From contig NZ_FQVO01000001.1 in NCBI RefSeq assembly GCF_900129385.1, positions 434,001-498,000 of the forward strand: a DNA stretch of 64,000 bases, read 5' to 3'. Under the pieces are notes generated by a model. That model saw only the letters and a program-made list of their open reading frames with translations, searched no databases and was not told where the DNA came from. A program made the position numbers and the translations under genes. The stretch is from Chryseobacterium takakiae (GTDB lineage: Bacteria; Bacteroidota; Bacteroidia; Flavobacteriales; Weeksellaceae). Of the stretch, positions 9,335 through 19,264 are shown one piece after another (position 1 is the first letter of the stretch; every line of letters starts with the position of its first letter).

Positions 9335-11722
9335 TTAATTTTTATTGATAGACTTTTGGTAATCCTGCGTCAGCAAACGTACTTCAATAATTTTTGAAGT
9401 CTGCATCTGCTCTTCCGCATAAAATTTTACACTAAGAATTTCTTTATCTTTTTCTGTTTCAGGAATCGGTAAAAGTAGATATTGAGGTGAATTTCCGGCT
9501 TTTCCTTCCAGTTTTTTGGCAGAGACTTTTTTACCGTTGACTTCTACATTTAAAGCACGGTTGGCATTCGCATCAAAATACAAAATGTATAAATATTCAG
9601 CATTTTTCCCTGGATTTTTCATCCGGTAACTGAACCAGCCTTTCGCATCCCGGAAATGACAGTCTTCCATATATCCTGTGTTGGAATCGTTGCTTTCAAA
9701 GTAGTGATCAGACTCCGGCTGCTGCTCACCCAACTGAATTTTATCTGCAGTGATAAGATCAAGCCGTCTGGTTTCCGCTTCTTCTTCAGCTTTCTTTTTC
9801 TGGAGGGATTCAATTTTGTCCTGATCAGCCTGCGGCCAATACAGAATATATCTTTCTTCCTGAATTGTATAAAACGGTACCAGCTGAAAACCTTTATCAA
9901 ACTTTTCTTTAGGATACAATCCCGTAAGACTGAAAGTAAGATCCTGCGTATTTATGGGCTTTACATGATTAATCACTTCTTTTCCATTTCCTAAAATAAC
10001 AGGAATCTCATTCAGCGGAATCTGCGGACCGTGGGCAATATGTCCACCTCTGCTGTCATCTGCTAATAATCCCTGCTGATTTTCTTTTCCATAAGTTGCA
10101 GCAAGAACAACAGGTCCGTACTTAAAGGCATAATAATCTGATTGATCCGGCAATTTTTCGGCGGTAAGATGCATGGGAAGATACATTTCTACCACATCAC
10201 CTTTTTTCCATTTCCGGTTGATGTTAAAATATCCGTCGTCATCAGCCGTTAGATCCTGCTTTTTTCCATTTATAGTTATGGCTGCCTCTGAAGAAGTCAT
10301 CCATTCCGGGCAACGAAGCTTTAAATTTACCATTGCTTTTCCAGTCTCTTCAAAAACTAATTTTGTTTTTGCAGTTTCGGGAAAGGTGTTTTCCTGTCTT
10401 AGGATGATTTTTTTATCATCCCATCTCAATGTTGAAGGAATAAAAAGGTTAACGTAAAGATTATTATCAGAATGCGCGTAAATCATTTCACCATACTTGG
10501 CATGATTTTCCAGTCCGGAACCTACGCAGCACCAAAAGCTTGTCTGCGGCTGTGAGTAAACACGGTAATGGCCGGGACGCATCGGTGTAAAATACACAAA
10601 GCCACCTTTATCATGATTTTCGGTGGAAAGAATATGATTGTACAGCGCGCGCTCATAATAATCCATATAATACGACTTGGGCAACGTTGCAAAAAGTGCT
10701 TTTGTAAGCTTCAGCATATTATAGGTATTGCAGGTTTCCGGACCTTCAATATTTTTAATCATGCTGCTGAAATCATTAACAGGATTAAAATGTTCACTGA
10801 CACTGTTTCCGCCGATAACAGATGATCTTTTTTCCGTAACGTTATGCCAGAAGAAATCTGCGGCATTACTGCATTGTGCATTATTTTCGAGATCGGCAAT
10901 ACGTTTGTAGCCGATTACTTTCGGAATTTGGGTATTGGCATGAATTCCCGTAAGTTTGTCTTCGCCTAAAAGCAGTGGATTTAGAATGGCCTGATGGGAA
11001 AATCTGTAGGCAAGCTGAAGGTATTTCTTATCTCCTGTAATTTCATACACATCCGCAAAAATTTCATTTAGACCACCGTGCTCACTGCGAAGCATATCCT
11101 GAATCTGCTCATCAGACAACGCGGAAACTTCGTTGATCATCCAGTCGGTAAGCTGTACCAACATTTTTTTTGCTTTTTCACTTCCACCATACCAATAGGC
11201 ATCACGAAGTCCTGCATATATTTTATGAATATTGTATAAAGGAACCCAGCGGTCGTTTAATCCAAATCCTGAAGCGCGGATATCTCCTTCCGAAATTTGT
11301 TTCCAGATTTTTTTACCAGAAGGTACTCCTGAAAGATAACCGTTTGAAGATGCATTCTGACAACGATCAAGTTCATTGATCATGTAATCAAGTCTTTGTT
11401 TTATTTTAGCATCTCCTGTTGACGCGTACATCAGTGATAACGCCGAAAGATAATGTCCTCCGATGTGGCCGTCAAGGCCTGTATTTTCCCAGTTCGGATA
11501 ATTTTCCGCTTTTGGCTGTAAGCCTGCTTCTTTGAGATACGGAGCCAGAAGCCTGTCCGGTTCCATAGTCATCATATAGTTTTTATCGGCCTGCATGGCT
11601 TTGTTGAAAATACTTTCCGACAGCTTAACATCTTTCAGCGGGAAATACTGAATTTTCTGACTTACCTGTGCAAAGGTAAATGATGAAAACGCGAATACGA
11701 TAATGGAGATTTTCCGGTTCAT
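9335..11722 (-). CDS. GH127 beta-L-arabinofuranosidase (DUF1680 fold)
   Basis: A 795-residue protein with a signal peptide (MNRKISIIVFAFSSFTFAQ), an (alpha/alpha)6 barrel to about residue 450 and beta domains after it. The Zn-Cys active-site set known from Bifidobacterium HypBA1 is intact: E329 and C331 in GPETCNTY, and C398/C399 in FWCCVGSG. GH127 enzymes release beta-L-arabinofuranose, which is a plant cell-wall protein decoration and not the usual alpha-linked arabinose of xylan, so the true substrate is uncertain. It is first in the minus-strand operon GH127, acetylesterase, GPH, GH10, GH43. A C-terminal extension (about 640-795) with a small beta domain is of unknown role. Confidence 0.93.
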   Translation of the reverse strand: MNRKISIIVFAFSSFTFAQVSQKIQYFPLKDVKLSESIFNKAMQADKNYMMTMEPDRLLAPYLKEAGLQPKAENYPNWENTGLDGHIGGHYLSALSLMYASTGDAKIKQRLDYMINELDRCQNASSNGYLSGVPSGKKIWKQISEGDIRASGFGLNDRWVPLYNIHKIYAGLRDAYWYGGSEKAKKMLVQLTDWMINEVSALSDEQIQDMLRSEHGGLNEIFADVYEITGDKKYLQLAYRFSHQAILNPLLLGEDKLTGIHANTQIPKVIGYKRIADLENNAQCSNAADFFWHNVTEKRSSVIGGNSVSEHFNPVNDFSSMIKNIEGPETCNTYNMLKLTKALFATLPKSYYMDYYERALYNHILSTENHDKGGFVYFTPMRPGHYRVYSQPQTSFWCCVGSGLENHAKYGEMIYAHSDNNLYVNLFIPSTLRWDDKKIILRQENTFPETAKTKLVFEETGKAMVNLKLRCPEWMTSSEAAITINGKKQDLTADDDGYFNINRKWKKGDVVEMYLPMHLTAEKLPDQSDYYAFKYGPVVLAATYGKENQQGLLADDSRGGHIAHGPQIPLNEIPVILGNGKEVINHVKPINTQDLTFSLTGLYPKEKFDKGFQLVPFYTIQEERYILYWPQADQDKIESLQKKKAEEEAETRRLDLITADKIQLGEQQPESDHYFESNDSNTGYMEDCHFRDAKGWFSYRMKNPGKNAEYLYILYFDANANRALNVEVNGKKVSAKKLEGKAGNSPQYLLLPIPETEKDKEILSVKFYAEEQMQTSKIIEVRLLTQDYQKSINKN

Positions 11723-12177
11723 TAATAAATGTTATTTCAACATTTCTAAAATAAAAGAAAGAATTTATATACAAAACATTTTAAAAATTCTGAACCGCGA
11801 AATGTAAATAAAAACGATTTTTAGCCAACTTTAAAATTACAAATCAACGATAACTTATCATAAAAAATAAGATTATTGATGGTATAGAAAATCAGGAACA
11901 TAAAATTAAATGTTTGTGTACAAAATAAATACGGAACATTTAAGAAGAATTGATAATAATTCCGGAAACAACTTATCGTATTTTTAATAGTAAGGTTAAA
12001 AATTTAGTTTTTCGTCATTTATAAAATCTGATCCTAAAAATTAACATAATTTTAACATTAATTTTATATTTGATTCATCAATTTTCAAGAAAAAATTGCC
12101 TGTATAAAGATCATTTTTTCTCCCGAAATCATTTCCAACACTGCTGTTTTGGCAGGTATGAAATAAAATCATGAAAA
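11723..12177. other. Divergent intergenic region between GH127 and the Nudix-like regulator
   Basis: An AT-rich non-coding stretch holding the control region for the minus-strand GH127 operon and part of that for the plus-strand regulator. I see a small palindrome GATAA-C-TTATC near 11859-11870, TTGTGTACAA near 11913, and a TATATTTG-like -7 element near 12066 on the plus strand. No minus-strand TAnnTTTG stands out upstream of GH127, so its promoter remains unlocated. Confidence 0.5.
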
Positions 12178-12196
12178 AAGTGTAAAAAATACATTT
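12178..12196 (+). promoter_or_regulatory. Putative Nudix-regulator operator, site 1
   Basis: AAGTGT-N7-ACATTT, an imperfect palindrome matching sites at 21497, 26337, 44939 and 62329. It lies 26 nt upstream of the TACCTTTG -7 element of the adjacent regulator gene, which suggests autoregulation. Direct sequence match; function inferred. Confidence 0.65.
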
Positions 12197-12222
12197 AAGT
12201 ACAATCATATGCTTAAATAATT

Positions 12223-12230
12223 TACCTTTG
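12223..12230 (+). promoter_or_regulatory. Promoter -7 element (TACCTTTG) of the regulator gene
   Basis: TACCTTTG is an exact TAnnTTTG match ending 14 nt before the ATG at 12245. The leader would be only about 8 nt, so the message may be nearly leaderless. No clear TTG is found 19 nt upstream, as expected if the promoter depends on a regulator. Confidence 0.5.
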
Positions 12231-12244
12231 TATAAAATATAAAG

Positions 12245-12931
12245 ATGACCCAGGATTATTCTCAATATCCAAGACATTTGGTAGCTGTTGACTGTATTAT
12301 TTTCGGATTCGACGGTGAAAATCTTAAGATTCTTCTTGTGCAAAGAAATTTCGAACCCAAGATGGGAGAATGGTCTTTGATGGGGGGTTTTATCGGAGAC
12401 GATGAAACTTCTGATGAAGCAGCACAACGTGTTCTTCAAAATCTCACAGGCCTGGAAAACATCTACCTTGAGCAGCTTAATTCTTATACACAGATTGACC
12501 GTGAGCCTACCGCAAGAATCATGTCGATCTCTTATTATGCGCTGATCAATATTGAGAAGAATATCCAGATCAATGAAAAATACAGTGCCAAATGGTTTGA
12601 TTTTCAGGATTTTCCGACACTTATTTTCGATCATAATGATATGGTGAAAGACGCCGTTTTAAGATTACGAAGAAGAGCTTCCACAAGACCTATCGGTTTT
12701 GAGCTTCTTCCGGAAAAATTTACCATGAAAGATCTTCAAAGCCTGTATGAAGCCATTTTTAATGAGCAATACGACAAAAGGAATTTCATCAGTAAAATTA
12801 ACGCGCTGGATATTCTGGTAAAAACAGAGGAAAAAGATATGACCTCGTCTAAAAAGGGATCTTTCCTATATCGTTTTGATGAAGATCAATATAAAAAAAA
12901 GCTTGCCGAAGGATTTATGTTTAAGATTTAG
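12245..12931 (+). CDS. Nudix-like transcriptional regulator, AraR/NrtR type (first copy)
   Basis: A 228-residue protein with an N-terminal Nudix fold (about 10-140) and a C-terminal winged-helix domain (about 150-228; FELLPEKFTMKDLQSLYEAI). The Nudix box is degenerate: after G-x5-E the catalytic REUxEE core reads RVLQNL, so hydrolase activity should be lost and the domain probably senses a ligand. This is the plan of the NrtR family, which in Bacteroidetes includes AraR, the L-arabinose regulator. Flanking GH127 and the araBAD genes make arabinose the likely effector. It stands alone on the plus strand, divergent from GH127, with an operator-like site (12178) in front. A homologue with the same features lies at 61318. 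Confidence 0.88.
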   Translation: MTQDYSQYPRHLVAVDCIIFGFDGENLKILLVQRNFEPKMGEWSLMGGFIGDDETSDEAAQRVLQNLTGLENIYLEQLNSYTQIDREPTARIMSISYYALINIEKNIQINEKYSAKWFDFQDFPTLIFDHNDMVKDAVLRLRRRASTRPIGFELLPEKFTMKDLQSLYEAIFNEQYDKRNFISKINALDILVKTEEKDMTSSKKGSFLYRFDEDQYKKKLAEGFMFKI

Positions 12932-13139
12932 ACATTAAACCTGTTTAAATTAACTTCAGAATTAACCACAAAAGGTACAAAAGATAATCTTAAAGCGAAT
13001 TTCCAGAATAATCAAAGTGCTCAAAAGAATAATAATTAAAGATTTTTAAAAAACTATTGTGAACTTTTTTGTTTATCATTATCAACTTTAAAATAAAAGT
13101 TTAAACAGACTTATTATAATTTTGTCAGGTAATATCAAA

Positions 13140-13730
13140 TTATTTTTGATTTAAATCTTTTTTTAAATTCTTCATAAATTCATCTGCTGAAGGAATATTT
13201 CCCAGATTACTTTTTATCTTTTCAAACAAATCACTGAATCTCGCTTCACCGTTTAATACTTTTAATGAATATTCAAATGGATACAGTGAAATTACTCCTC
13301 CGTCTTTGTTGTATTTTAATGTCATAAACCGTAAAGGAAATTCAGGAGTTTTATCCTGATAAAGTTTAAAACCATATTCTTTGATTAAGAAATAGGAAAA
13401 TGCGATGGTGACCATTAACCCGATCTGCTTGTCTTCCTGATTAAAAAGTTTGCAGTATTGAAAAAATCCTATTCCTTCTTCAATAGCTTCATCAATATTT
13501 GCAGGATGATAAATAGGACTTTCTATGATGGGCTTAATCTTATTGTCTAAAAAATAGCTTTCAATCATCTTAAAAGAACCGTCTACCAAAAGATCATCTT
13601 CAGAAAGTTCCTGTTTCGTGTACCTGCTATCAAAATATTCTTCAGTAAAAACTTCTTTCACTTGTGGTACTTCCTTATTTTCCTGATTTGAATTTTTATT
13701 TTTTGAAAAAATTTTTCTAAAGAAACTCAT
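13140..13730 (-). CDS. Conserved hypothetical soluble protein
   Basis: A 196-residue protein without signal peptide or membrane segments. The first 30 residues are Lys/Asn/Glu-rich and likely disordered (FSKNKNSNQENKEVPQ); the rest is mixed alpha/beta with motifs such as EEGIGFFQYCKLFNQ and IAFSYFLIKEYGFKLYQD. I do not recognise the family. It interrupts the sugar genes without an obvious link to them: AT-rich DNA separates it from the regulator upstream and repeats plus a terminator from the SSS symporter. The codon pattern is similar to its neighbours. Probably an unrelated resident gene. Confidence 0.75.
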   Translation of the reverse strand: MSFFRKIFSKNKNSNQENKEVPQVKEVFTEEYFDSRYTKQELSEDDLLVDGSFKMIESYFLDNKIKPIIESPIYHPANIDEAIEEGIGFFQYCKLFNQEDKQIGLMVTIAFSYFLIKEYGFKLYQDKTPEFPLRFMTLKYNKDGGVISLYPFEYSLKVLNGEARFSDLFEKIKSNLGNIPSADEFMKNLKKDLNQK

Positions 13731-13853
13731 GTAATGTATTTTAGTTATTAGCCGTTGTGTGCCAAATATACAAACTATTATACAATGTAATAGTAATCCG
13801 ACTAAAAAAGGATTGATAACCGGCCTCCTTATAAACTTACAAGTTTAAAGATA

Positions 13854-13870
13854 GAACTCCTACGGAGTTC
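13854..13870. repeat. Small hairpin repeat, TAC loop
   Basis: GAACTCC-TAC-GGAGTTC, a 7-bp stem with a 3-nt loop, within the 268-nt gap between the hypothetical gene and the SSS gene. It belongs to the same modular style as the TTC-loop hairpins (3663, 18495, 48591) and the TAC-loop ones at 19569 and 19619. Confidence 0.7.
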
Positions 13871-13949
13871 ACAGATATTCCTATAATTCATTGTACTACA
13901 CAGCTATTACTCATGCAGAGTACATTTACACTTGGATATTAATAAAAAA

Positions 13950-13973
13950 CAGGACATCAAAACTGATATCCTG
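13950..13973 (-). terminator. Terminator of the arabinose operon
   Basis: CAGGATATC ... GATGTCCTG on the minus strand forms a 9-bp stem with one G-U wobble and a 6-nt loop, followed by six T's. It lies 25 nt beyond the SSS symporter stop. On the plus strand the wobble would be a C/A mismatch, so the hairpin is tuned to the minus-strand transcript. Confidence 0.85.
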
Positions 13974-13998
13974 CTTATTTTCTTTACTTATTTAAATT

Positions 13999-15726
13999 TT
14001 ACCAAAACCTTACATAAAGCGCAGTCAGTAAAAGTAATGTTACCACAATCAAAACCAATGTTCTGTTATCCACTTTGAACATGGAAGCATCAATAACAAA
14101 AGCTTTTGGGTTTACTTTCGGGCCGGCAAGACTTATCAGGATCATTACGATGATGGTAATTACAAATGACCATCCCATATTGATCAGGAACGGAATCTCC
14201 GTAATGGTATGAACTACGCCGCCTTCTAGTTTTTCATAAGTGAAAGCCGTATACAGCCAAGTTTCTTTTCCGAAAATATCCACTGCAAAGCTGTTGAAGA
14301 ATATGGCCAGAACAAAACCTAAAATTACCCCCACTAAAGCGGCTGTTCCCGTGGTTCTTTTCCAGAACATTCCAAGCAGGAACATCGCAAAAACTCCCGG
14401 ACTGATAAATCCTGTATACTTCTGAATGAAGGTAAATCCACCCTCTCCCCCGATTCCCAAAACATCGGTCCATGTAAATGCCAAAGCCAGGAACATCGCA
14501 ATGATGATCGCCCATCTTCCGGTTCTCACCATTTCAATTTCCGTAGCATCTGCTTTCAAATACTTCTTATAAATATCTAAGGTGAAAATCGTTGAAATAC
14601 TGTTCACTTTTCCTGCCAGGGACGCCACAATTGCTGCAGTAAGAGCGGCTACGGCAAGACCTTTCAGACCCACCGGCAAGAATCCTAAGATAGCAGAATA
14701 AGCTCCGTCTTTCACGCCATTGAAGCCCGGCAGATGTCCTTTCGTATACAGAACATACGCTGCAATCCCCGGAAGCATGACGATAATCGGCATAAATAAT
14801 TTTAAAAACCCTGCGAATAGAATTCCGGTTCTCGCAGTTTTCAGATCTGCTCCTAAAGCACGCTGCGTAATGTATTGGTTGCAGCCCCAGTAATTCAGGT
14901 TTACAATCCACTGTCCGGCAAAATACATCGCCAATCCAGGCAGAACTACATATTTCTGAACATTCAGGTTTTCAGGCATTGCCAATGTTGTAGTAGTAAC
15001 TTTAGGTTTTTCAAGAATCAGTTTAAAATGCTGCGGTGCTTCATTAATTAAAGTATTGAAGCCAGCCAATGCATTTCCGACAGCCGCCCCGTTGATTCTC
15101 TGATCAACAATCTGCAAGGCCATATACACGGTTGCAAAACCCCCGATGATTAAAACCGCTACCTGAATGACATCTGTGTAACCGATTACCTTCATCCCGC
15201 CAAGTCCGATTAACAAAGCCATTATAAGCAATCCTATCATAATAATATGCAAGCTTCCCCCGCCAAGTAATGTATCAATCGCTAAAGCTCCAAGATAAAG
15301 AATGGAAGTAAGGTTAACAATTACATATAAAAACAGCCAGAATACCGCCATAATCAACGAAACCGATTTGTTGTAACGGGTTTCGAGAAATTGGGGCATC
15401 GTGTAGATTTTATTTTTGAGATAAATCGGGATGAACCAGACGGCGATAATAATTAAAGCAATCGCGGCAATCCATTCGTAAGCAGCTACTGCAATTCCCA
15501 CGAAAAATCCTTCTCCGGACATTCCGATGAACTGTTCCGCTGAAATATTTGAAGCGATTAAACTGGCACCAATTGCCCACCACGTAAGTGATCCTTCTGC
15601 CAGGAAGTAGTCTTTACTGCCTGTAGCGGCCGATTTTTTTCTGTTATAAATCCAGATTCCGTAGCCGGCAACGACAACAAAATAGATTAGAAATATAATG
15701 ATATCAAGAGTTGCTAAATTCCCCAT
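13999..15726 (-). CDS. SSS-family sodium:sugar symporter (probable pentose uptake)
   Basis: A 575-residue inner-membrane protein of the sodium:solute symporter family with about 13-14 hydrophobic segments, ending in a final helix (TLVLIVVTLLLLTALYVRFW). Family marks include LAEGSLTWWAIGASLIASNISAEQF near residues 43-68, the Na+/substrate region of SglT-like proteins, and ALTAAIVASLAGKVNS in the middle. As the last gene of the araB-araD-araA-galM-SSS cluster, 3 nt after galM, it most likely imports L-arabinose, perhaps D-xylose too; the exact sugar is inferred from context. Confidence 0.93.
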   Translation of the reverse strand: MGNLATLDIIIFLIYFVVVAGYGIWIYNRKKSAATGSKDYFLAEGSLTWWAIGASLIASNISAEQFIGMSGEGFFVGIAVAAYEWIAAIALIIIAVWFIPIYLKNKIYTMPQFLETRYNKSVSLIMAVFWLFLYVIVNLTSILYLGALAIDTLLGGGSLHIIMIGLLIMALLIGLGGMKVIGYTDVIQVAVLIIGGFATVYMALQIVDQRINGAAVGNALAGFNTLINEAPQHFKLILEKPKVTTTTLAMPENLNVQKYVVLPGLAMYFAGQWIVNLNYWGCNQYITQRALGADLKTARTGILFAGFLKLFMPIIVMLPGIAAYVLYTKGHLPGFNGVKDGAYSAILGFLPVGLKGLAVAALTAAIVASLAGKVNSISTIFTLDIYKKYLKADATEIEMVRTGRWAIIIAMFLALAFTWTDVLGIGGEGGFTFIQKYTGFISPGVFAMFLLGMFWKRTTGTAALVGVILGFVLAIFFNSFAVDIFGKETWLYTAFTYEKLEGGVVHTITEIPFLINMGWSFVITIIVMILISLAGPKVNPKAFVIDASMFKVDNRTLVLIVVTLLLLTALYVRFW

Positions 15727-15729
15727 ACT

Positions 15730-16890
15730 TTATTTTTTTACTGAGAATTTATAAATTGTTTTCGACTGGTATTTTTGTCCCGGTTTCAGCTCTGTAGACG
15801 GAAATGAAGGCTGGTTCGGGGAATCCGGGAAATGCTGTGTTTCCAGGCAGAAACCTGTTCTGGTCCCGTTTTTACCACCGGTTTTTGTTTCATATTTCCC
15901 GTCAAGGAAGTTTCCTGAATAAAACTGAACACCCGGTTCATCGGTAAGCACTTCCATTACTCTTCCTGATTCCGGATGATACACTTTGGCAATGCTTCTC
16001 AAACCGTTTCCGTTAAGAATCCAGTTGTGGTCGTAGCCTTTTCCTTTTTTCAGCTGATCATCATCCGCATTGATATCTTTCCCAATTGTTTTTGAAACTG
16101 TAAAATCAAAGGGAGTTCCTTTAACAGCTTTTTGCTCACCGGTCGGGATTAACGTTTCGTTCACCGGTAAAAATTGATCTCCGTTGATCTGCAGCTCATG
16201 ATCCGTAATTTCTTTTGTAAAATTTCCGGAAAGGTTGAAATACGAATGCTGTGTAAGATTGACAACAGTTGGTTTATCCGTTTCTGCTTCGTAAGAAATT
16301 TCCAACGCGTTATCGTCCGTTAACGTATAAAGAACCGTTGTTGTTAATGTTCCAGGGAAGCCTTCCTCTCCGTCTGCACTCGTATAAGTCAGCTTCAATG
16401 TTGGAAACTGCGCTTCTTTTATCTGCTCAATATTCCAAAATTTGGTGTGGAATCCCTCTTTTCCGCCGTGAAGACTGTTTGGTCCGTCATTTTTATCGAT
16501 GTTAAAAGTCTTTCCTTCCAGCGTAAATTTTGCATTGGCAATTCTGTTTCCGTAACGGCCAATCAATGCACCGAAATAATACGGATTTCCGTTGAAATAA
16601 TCTTCCGGCTTGGTAAAGCCCAAGACCACATCTTGGTATTTTCCGTTTTTATCAGGAGCGGTAAGTGAGGTGATGATTCCACCGAAATTAATGACTTCCA
16701 GCTTCATCCCGTTTTTATTGGTCAGCGTATATTTTTTAATAGAATCACCTTTTGACGTGACTCCGTAATCTGAAACCTGTATGTTTTTCATGGATTCCGA
16801 ATGAGTTTTTGATTGATTTTCCTTTTTATTGCACCCGAAAATACATAAAACGGCAAAAAGAATTATCAGATTGATACTTGTTTTTTTCAT
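15730..16890 (-). CDS. galM: Aldose 1-epimerase (mutarotase), lipoprotein
   Basis: A 386-residue galactose mutarotase-family enzyme that interconverts alpha and beta anomers of free aldoses. Motifs are IGRYGNRIANAKF, the catalytic-His segment NLTQHSYFNLSG, GYDHNWIL and the C-terminal FCLETQHFPDSPN. The N-terminus is a lipoprotein signal with lipobox Cys at residue 20 (CIFGC), so it is anchored to a membrane on the periplasmic side. There it can supply the anomer preferred by the adjacent SSS symporter. It is 3 nt upstream of the symporter gene and 21 nt after araA, so clearly in the same operon. Confidence 0.95.
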   Translation of the reverse strand: MKKTSINLIILFAVLCIFGCNKKENQSKTHSESMKNIQVSDYGVTSKGDSIKKYTLTNKNGMKLEVINFGGIITSLTAPDKNGKYQDVVLGFTKPEDYFNGNPYYFGALIGRYGNRIANAKFTLEGKTFNIDKNDGPNSLHGGKEGFHTKFWNIEQIKEAQFPTLKLTYTSADGEEGFPGTLTTTVLYTLTDDNALEISYEAETDKPTVVNLTQHSYFNLSGNFTKEITDHELQINGDQFLPVNETLIPTGEQKAVKGTPFDFTVSKTIGKDINADDDQLKKGKGYDHNWILNGNGLRSIAKVYHPESGRVMEVLTDEPGVQFYSGNFLDGKYETKTGGKNGTRTGFCLETQHFPDSPNQPSFPSTELKPGQKYQSKTIYKFSVKK

Positions 16891-16911
16891 TTTTCTGAAT
16901 ATTTTGCAAGT

Positions 16912-18408
16912 TTAACGATAATAAATTTCATTCCAGCGAAGCGTATTCTTGAAATCGCGGATTTTTGTGTCTTCATCGATTACGAGCGATTCAATACCTG
17001 CCATTTCCGCAAAATCTTCCAGCTGTTCGGCACTGATATTTTCACTGTAGCAGGTGTGATGGGCTCCTCCGGCTAAAATCCAGGCTTCAGCTGCAGTATA
17101 CAAATCCGGAAGCGGCTTCCAGAGTACTCTTGCCACAGGAAGCTTCGGAAGTTCTTCGGTGATTTCCAATGCTTTTGTCTTATTGATTAATAGTCTGAAA
17201 TGGTTTCCAAAATCCATCAACGCTGCATTTAAAGAATCAATATTTCCTCTTGAATTAAAAACCAAACGAACCGGATCTTCTTTTCCACCAATTCCTAACG
17301 GATGAATTTCACAAGACGGCTGATCTGCTGCCAAAACTGGATCTACTTCCAACATATGAGAGCCTAAAACCGATGGATTTGACGGATTTAAATGATATGT
17401 ATAATCTTCCATAAAGGCATTTCCGCCTTCCAGGCCTTGTCCCATTGTTTTCATGGCGCGTACGAGAGCAGCCGTTTTCCAGTCGCCTTCCCCAGCAAAA
17501 CCGTAGCCTTTCTGCATCAATCTTTGTACGGCAATTCCGGGAAGCTGCTCCAGTCCGTGAAGATCTTCGAAAGTATCAGAGAAACCTTTGAAATTTCCAT
17601 CTTTCAGGAATTTTTCCAACCCTAATTCAATTCTTGCAGCAACTTCCAGGGATTTTCTGTTTTCTCCTCCTGAAAGAAGAGATGCTGCCATTTTGTAGGA
17701 GGCTTCATATTCTTCGATTAATGTTTTGATTTCGCCATCACCAATCGAATTAACAACGCTTACCAAATCTCCGATGCCCCAAGTGTTAACCGAAAAACCG
17801 AATTGGGTTTCCGCTTCCACTTTATCGCCATCCGTAACCGCTACAAATCTCATATTGTCGCCAAAACGGGCAAATTTTGCCCCTTGCCAGTCGTCCCAGC
17901 CCGCCGCAACACGGCTCCAGTCACCGATTTGTTTCTGAATTCTTTTTTCCGCCCAGTGTCCTACGACCACTTTTCTGTTTTTACGGAGACGGCTAACCAT
18001 AAATCCGAATTCTCTGTCACCGTGTGCTGCCTGGTTCAGGTTCATAAAGTCCATATCCATCGTTGACCATGGAATATCCTGATTGAACTGCGTATGAAGG
18101 TGCAGCATCGGTTTCTGTAAAGCAGTCAATCCGCGAATCCACATTTTTGCGGGTGAAAAAGTATGCATCCAGGTTACAATTCCGATACAATCTTTTGCAA
18201 AATTGGCTGCGGTTAGGGTTTCGAAAATTTCTTCCGTTGTTTTTACGGTAGATTTTAAAACTACTTTTACGGGAATCTGTGAGGAAGCGTTGAATGCCTC
18301 TACGATTTTAGCCGAATGCTCAGCAACCTGCTGTAGTGTTTCCGGGCCGTATAAATGCTGACTTCCGGTGATGAACCATATTTCTTTGGTATTGAGGGGT
18401 GTTAACAT
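16912..18408 (-). CDS. araA: L-arabinose isomerase
   Basis: A 498-residue cytoplasmic enzyme that converts L-arabinose to L-ribulose with Mn2+. The catalytic and metal residues match the E. coli enzyme with a one-residue offset: E307 ([10 protein letters not shown]), E334 (AFMEDYTY), H351 (GSHMLE) and the C-terminal GGAHHTCYS. Length is normal for the family. It lies between araD and galM. The 157-nt gap from araD carries a hairpin repeat (18464-18509), which may affect relative expression. Confidence 0.98.
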   Translation of the reverse strand: MLTPLNTKEIWFITGSQHLYGPETLQQVAEHSAKIVEAFNASSQIPVKVVLKSTVKTTEEIFETLTAANFAKDCIGIVTWMHTFSPAKMWIRGLTALQKPMLHLHTQFNQDIPWSTMDMDFMNLNQAAHGDREFGFMVSRLRKNRKVVVGHWAEKRIQKQIGDWSRVAAGWDDWQGAKFARFGDNMRFVAVTDGDKVEAETQFGFSVNTWGIGDLVSVVNSIGDGEIKTLIEEYEASYKMAASLLSGGENRKSLEVAARIELGLEKFLKDGNFKGFSDTFEDLHGLEQLPGIAVQRLMQKGYGFAGEGDWKTAALVRAMKTMGQGLEGGNAFMEDYTYHLNPSNPSVLGSHMLEVDPVLAADQPSCEIHPLGIGGKEDPVRLVFNSRGNIDSLNAALMDFGNHFRLLINKTKALEITEELPKLPVARVLWKPLPDLYTAAEAWILAGGAHHTCYSENISAEQLEDFAEMAGIESLVIDEDTKIRDFKNTLRWNEIYYR

Positions 18409-18463
18409 ATTTTTATTAATGATGATTTATAATTGATAATTGATTTGTAACAAATTTTGTTTT

Positions 18464-18509
18464 CCATAGGTTTACACCTATGGCTACTGATGTTGAACCC
18501 TTCGGGTTC
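18464..18509. repeat. Modular hairpin repeat between araD and araA
   Basis: CCATAGG-TTTACA-CCTATGG (18464-18483) followed by GAACCC-TTC-GGGTTC (18495-18509), with a GCTACTGATGTT linker. Same composition and order as the repeat at 3635-3677. Confidence 0.85.
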
Positions 18510-18565
18510 GTAGTCTTCTGTTGAACGATGACAATTGCTAAAAGCCAATTGCCAGCCGCCGCCAA

Positions 18566-19264
18566 TTACTGTCCGTAATAGGCATTTTTGCCGTGTTTAC
18601 GTTCGTAATGTTTTTTTACTAATGAATCTTTCAAGCGAGCTGCATTTGGATTGATTTGTCTTGTGAGATACGCCATTTCTGCAATGGTTTCGAGAACTTT
18701 GCTGTTGTAAACAGCTTTTTCTGCATTTTTCCCCCAAGTGAATGGTCCGTGGTTTCCGATGAGTACCATTTCTACTTCTTCGTAAGACAAGTTTTTTTCT
18801 TTAAAACAATCAAGAATCTGGATTCCCGTATTGTATTCGTAGTTTCCTTCGATGAGATCATCCCGCATTGGCGGAGCGCAGGGAATATCTGTTGTCAGAT
18901 GATCTGCATGGGTGGTTCCGAAAATCGGGATGTCTAACTGCGCTTGTGCCCAAGCTACAGAATAAATAGCATGCGTATGCGAGATTCCGCCTATGTTTTC
19001 CCATTTTTTATAAAGGTAAGCGTGGGTTTTGGTATCGGAAGACGGTCTTAAATTTCCTTCCACCACATTGGCGTCGTAATCTAAAATCACCATATCTTCC
19101 GGTTTCAATATTTCGTAAGGGACACCGCTCGGTTTGATGGCAAAGATTCCTTTGTCACGGTCAACGGCACTTACATTTCCGAAGGTGTAAACGACCAGCT
19201 TCAATGCATCAAGCTGCATATTGGCTTCGTAACATTCTCTTTTTAATTCTTTATAGATGCTCAT
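18566..19264 (-). CDS. araD: L-ribulose-5-phosphate 4-epimerase
   Basis: A 232-residue class II aldolase/adducin-family enzyme converting L-ribulose-5-P to D-xylulose-5-P, the entry into the pentose phosphate pathway. Zn ligands are H96 and H98 (ISHTHAIYSVAWAQ) and H172 (GNHGPFTW), one residue offset from E. coli H95, H97 and H171. GNVSAVDRDKGIFAIKPSGV is the phosphate-binding start. Length is normal. It sits between araB and araA but is separated from each by repeat-bearing gaps (390 and 157 nt), which is unusual for an ara operon. Confidence 0.98.
   Translation of the reverse strand: MSIYKELKRECYEANMQLDALKLVVYTFGNVSAVDRDKGIFAIKPSGVPYEILKPEDMVILDYDANVVEGNLRPSSDTKTHAYLYKKWENIGGISHTHAIYSVAWAQAQLDIPIFGTTHADHLTTDIPCAPPMRDDLIEGNYEYNTGIQILDCFKEKNLSYEEVEMVLIGNHGPFTWGKNAEKAVYNSKVLETIAEMAYLTRQINPNAARLKDSLVKKHYERKHGKNAYYGQ

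Noticed and set aside
12041..12634. A 197-codon minus-strand open frame over the first Nudix-like regulator
   Set aside because: It lies antisense to a well-supported gene, has no recognisable domain or leader, and the composition follows the codon structure of the sense gene.
13113..13122. TAATTTTG promoter-like element on the plus strand
   Set aside because: The next gene is on the opposite strand, so there is nothing for it to express.
12931..13139. ACCACAAAAGGTACAAAAGATAA-type sequence after the first regulator
   Set aside because: It resembles a common intergenic repeat of related bacteria, but no second copy is seen in the window and no stable hairpin or gene is visible.
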